Assembly: GCA_015064195.1 (NCBI GenBank)
Contig: SVSO01000046.1
Coordinates: 1-16,129, forward strand
Reading direction: 5' to 3'
Source of the DNA: Oscillospiraceae bacterium
Lineage (GTDB): Bacteria; Bacillota_A; Clostridia; Oscillospirales; CAG-272
Length of the DNA: 16,129 bases
Shown: positions 14,502 through 16,129 of the stretch, one piece after another
Numbering within the stretch: the first letter of the stretch is position 1
Layout: every line of letters starts with the position of its first letter
Translations under genes and position numbers: made by a program
The notes under the pieces: model-generated
Told to the model about the DNA's origin: nothing
The model's input: only the letters and a program-made list of their open reading frames with translations
Database searches by the model: none

Positions 14502-14547
14502 TCTTCCCATCTCCGTGCAGAATTTATTTTTTGAGGAGGTTATTCTC

Positions 14548-15714
14548 ATGGCAGGATTAAATGCTTTCATGGAAAACCAGGAAGTCAAGACCGTTGACGC
14601 TAACAAGAAGGTTCGCATCGGTATTATCGGTACCGGCTGGATCGCAGACTCTCACATCGCAAGCTACAAGAAGCAGGCAGATGTTGAGATCGTTGCAGGT
14701 GCTGACCTCATCCCCGGCAAGGCTGCTGCTTTCTTCGCAAAGCACGGCGTTGAGGGCGTAAAGACCGATTACGCAAGCCATAAGGAAATGCTGGATGACG
14801 AGTCCCTGCAGCTGGATGCAGTTTCCATCTGCACCTACAACCGTCAGCACGCAGAGCCTGCAATTTATGCACTGAAGAAGGGCGTAAACGTTCTTCTCGA
14901 AAAGCCTATGTGCGTTACCCTCGACGAGGCAGTTGAAATCTGCCGCGCTGAGAAGGAAAGCGGCAAGGTTCTTTCCATCGGCTTCCAGCCTCGTCTGGAC
15001 GCTAACATGAAGATGATCAAGCGCATCGTTGAATCCGGCGAGCTTGGTCAGGTTTACTACATTCAGACCGGTGGCGGACGCCGCCGCGGTATTCCGACTC
15101 CCTTCGGTACTTCCTTCATCGAAGACAAGACCGCAGGTCTCGGCGCACTGGCTGACATCGGCTGCTACTCCCTCGATATGGTTCTGAACGCTGTCGGTTA
15201 TCCGAAGCCTCTGACCGTTTCCGGTTACAAGTCCGCGTTCTTCGGTACTGATCCGAACTACTCCAACTATGTAAAGACCGGTCATCCGGAGTATGCTAAG
15301 CTGTTCGGCGTTGACGACTTCGCAGCTGCATTCGTACGTCTTGAGGGCGGCATCATCCTCGACTTCCGTATTGCATGGGCTATGAACATCAACACCCCCG
15401 GCGACACCATCATCCTTGGTACCAAGGCTGGTCTCCGCATTCCTTCCACCGACTGCTGGAACGGCTCTATCGGCGGCCCCATGACCATCTACCGCGAGCT
15501 TGGCGGCGAACAGATCGAAGTTCCCGTACCGGTTCTGCAGCAGAAAGAAGGTCTGTTCGATCTTAAGATCCGCACCTTCCTCGACGCTTGCAAGTACAAC
15601 CTGCCCGCACCCGTTCCGTCCTCTCAGATCCTCTACAACCAGGCTATCCTCGATGGTATCGCAAGATCCAGCGAAGCAGGCCGCGAAGTTGAGATCGTTA
15701 TCCCCGAGATCTAA
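14548..15714 (+). CDS. Gfo/Idh/MocA family oxidoreductase
   Basis: A predicted NAD(P)-dependent sugar or polyol dehydrogenase, 388 residues, cytoplasmic. The Rossmann domain begins at about 20 with RIGIIGTGWIADSHI (23-37; GxGxxA at 28-33). EKPM (118-121) is the family motif that contacts the cofactor and substrate. The C-terminal substrate domain carries GALADIGCYSLD (199-210), where Tyr207 takes the place of the usual catalytic His; Tyr at this position is known in glucose-fructose oxidoreductase-like members. The start is decided by GAGGAGGT (14533-14540); the frame is open 63 bases further upstream without a site. Ala (GCT/GCA), Val (GTT) and Lys (AAG) choices resemble rplJ and rplL rather than the AraC/SBP genes, which suggests high expression. 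The substrate is unknown. Confidence 0.9.
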   Translation: MAGLNAFMENQEVKTVDANKKVRIGIIGTGWIADSHIASYKKQADVEIVAGADLIPGKAAAFFAKHGVEGVKTDYASHKEMLDDESLQLDAVSICTYNRQHAEPAIYALKKGVNVLLEKPMCVTLDEAVEICRAEKESGKVLSIGFQPRLDANMKMIKRIVESGELGQVYYIQTGGGRRRGIPTPFGTSFIEDKTAGLGALADIGCYSLDMVLNAVGYPKPLTVSGYKSAFFGTDPNYSNYVKTGHPEYAKLFGVDDFAAAFVRLEGGIILDFRIAWAMNINTPGDTIILGTKAGLRIPSTDCWNGSIGGPMTIYRELGGEQIEVPVPVLQQKEGLFDLKIRTFLDACKYNLPAPVPSSQILYNQAILDGIARSSEAGREVEIVIPEI

Positions 15715-15787
15715 GTTTCGGACAAACAATCAGCCGCTCGGTGCGCCAATGTCATTCACATAAGCAAAATCCGACAGGCATAAACAT

Positions 15788-15828
15788 CCCCCGCCAATCT
15801 CATTTGAGAATGGCGGGGGTGTCTTTTT
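15788..15828. terminator. Terminator between the oxidoreductase and the convergent partial gene
   Basis: A 9-bp GC-rich stem (15788-15796 with 15811-15819) continues past an A-A mismatch into TCTC/GAGA (15798-15801 with 15806-15809). Five T follow at 15824-15828. It can serve both converging genes, but the minus-strand T content is weak. Confidence 0.88.
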
Positions 15829-15844
15829 GTTTCATTAGAAATGT

Positions 15845-16129
15845 TTATTTCTTATTCTCGTCCATCAGCTTCTTTGCGCGTTCGATGTATTCCTTGAATT
15901 TTTCTTCATCCCTTACCGGGTTGAACCATTCCCAGCCGCGCGGCGCGGTCATGCCGTAGTGCATGAGACTGCAGTCCCCCTCAAAGAGATGGTCATACGC
16001 AATCGCCTCTTTCGTTCCGTCAGGGAGAGTAATGATGGACTTGCCCTTGATAATCTTGATACCACCGTAGATTAGCGGATCGCCGACCTCCATTTCTTTA
16101 CCATCGGGAATTTTATCCCACTTCGGATA
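15845..16129 (-). CDS. Partial gene of unknown function (5' end outside the window)
   Basis: The frame is open to the right edge without a stop, so ATG 16093 need not be the start: 12 further codons (YPKWDKIPDGKE) precede it. The visible 94 residues are the C-terminal part of a soluble protein with many aromatic residues, including GDPLIYGGIKIIKGKS, TLPDGTKEAIAYDH, HYGMTAPRGWEWFNP and a charged helical tail (DEEKFKEYIERAKKLMDENKK). No signal peptide or membrane segment is visible in this part. I do not recognise the family. It converges with the oxidoreductase on a shared terminator. Confidence 0.75.
   Translation of the reverse strand, partial: YPKWDKIPDGKEMEVGDPLIYGGIKIIKGKSIITLPDGTKEAIAYDHLFEGDCSLMHYGMTAPRGWEWFNPVRDEEKFKEYIERAKKLMDENKK

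Noticed and set aside
14557..15729. 390-codon frame opposite the oxidoreductase
   Set aside because: Its length is striking, but the sense strand encodes a full Gfo/Idh/MocA protein with strong codon bias, which removes stops from this antisense frame.
1..16129. CRISPR array, insertion sequence, integrase site, tRNA or toxin-antitoxin pair
   Set aside because: I looked for regularly spaced repeats, terminal inverted repeats around transposase-like frames and cloverleaf structures and found none.

Overview
The window looks like a chromosomal segment of a Gram-positive Clostridia bacterium, probably an uncultured gut lineage near the Oscillospiraceae. This rests on a zinc-finger (four-Cys) L28, a DUF6873 gene, Thr/Glu-rich lipoprotein linkers, strong AGGAGG ribosome binding sites, consensus sigma-A promoters and an L10 leader with a terminator. 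The species assignment is inference. No mobile element, CRISPR array, tRNA or rRNA is visible.

Left part (1-1420): about 300 bases of AT-rich DNA without a gene, then a strong promoter, rpmB (L28), a palindromic terminator and a DUF6873 gene (guanidine-modifying-enzyme fold) that has no promoter of its own in sight.

Centre (1423-10073): three tandem copies of one module. Each has an AraC-type regulator on the minus strand and, divergent from it across a short regulatory gap, a plus-strand gene for a lipoprotein solute-binding protein (SBP). The first copy also carries a cytoplasmic sialidase-fold protein ahead of its SBP. Adjacent units converge on a shared hairpin. There is no permease or ATPase gene, so these are orphan SBPs. 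In each gap the regulator has a consensus promoter (TTGACA/T, 17 bp, TATAAT/TATACT). The SBP promoter has an extended -10 but a poor -35, with a TCAA motif 35-36 bp upstream of the -10. A second TCAA lies 20-21 bp further out. Where a TCAA coincides with the regulator's own -35 (gaps 1 and 2, and the outermost copy in gap 3), the layout suggests activation of the SBP together with autorepression.

Right part (10085-16129): a minus-strand secD-secF-tcdA operon with overlapping genes is transcribed away from rplJ-rplL. The rplJL operon has its own promoter and an L10 leader in which mutually exclusive antiterminator and terminator hairpins can be read. It is separate from rplKA and rpoBC. A Gfo/Idh/MocA oxidoreductase with ribosomal-protein-like codon choice follows, then a convergent partial gene of unknown function that runs off the window.
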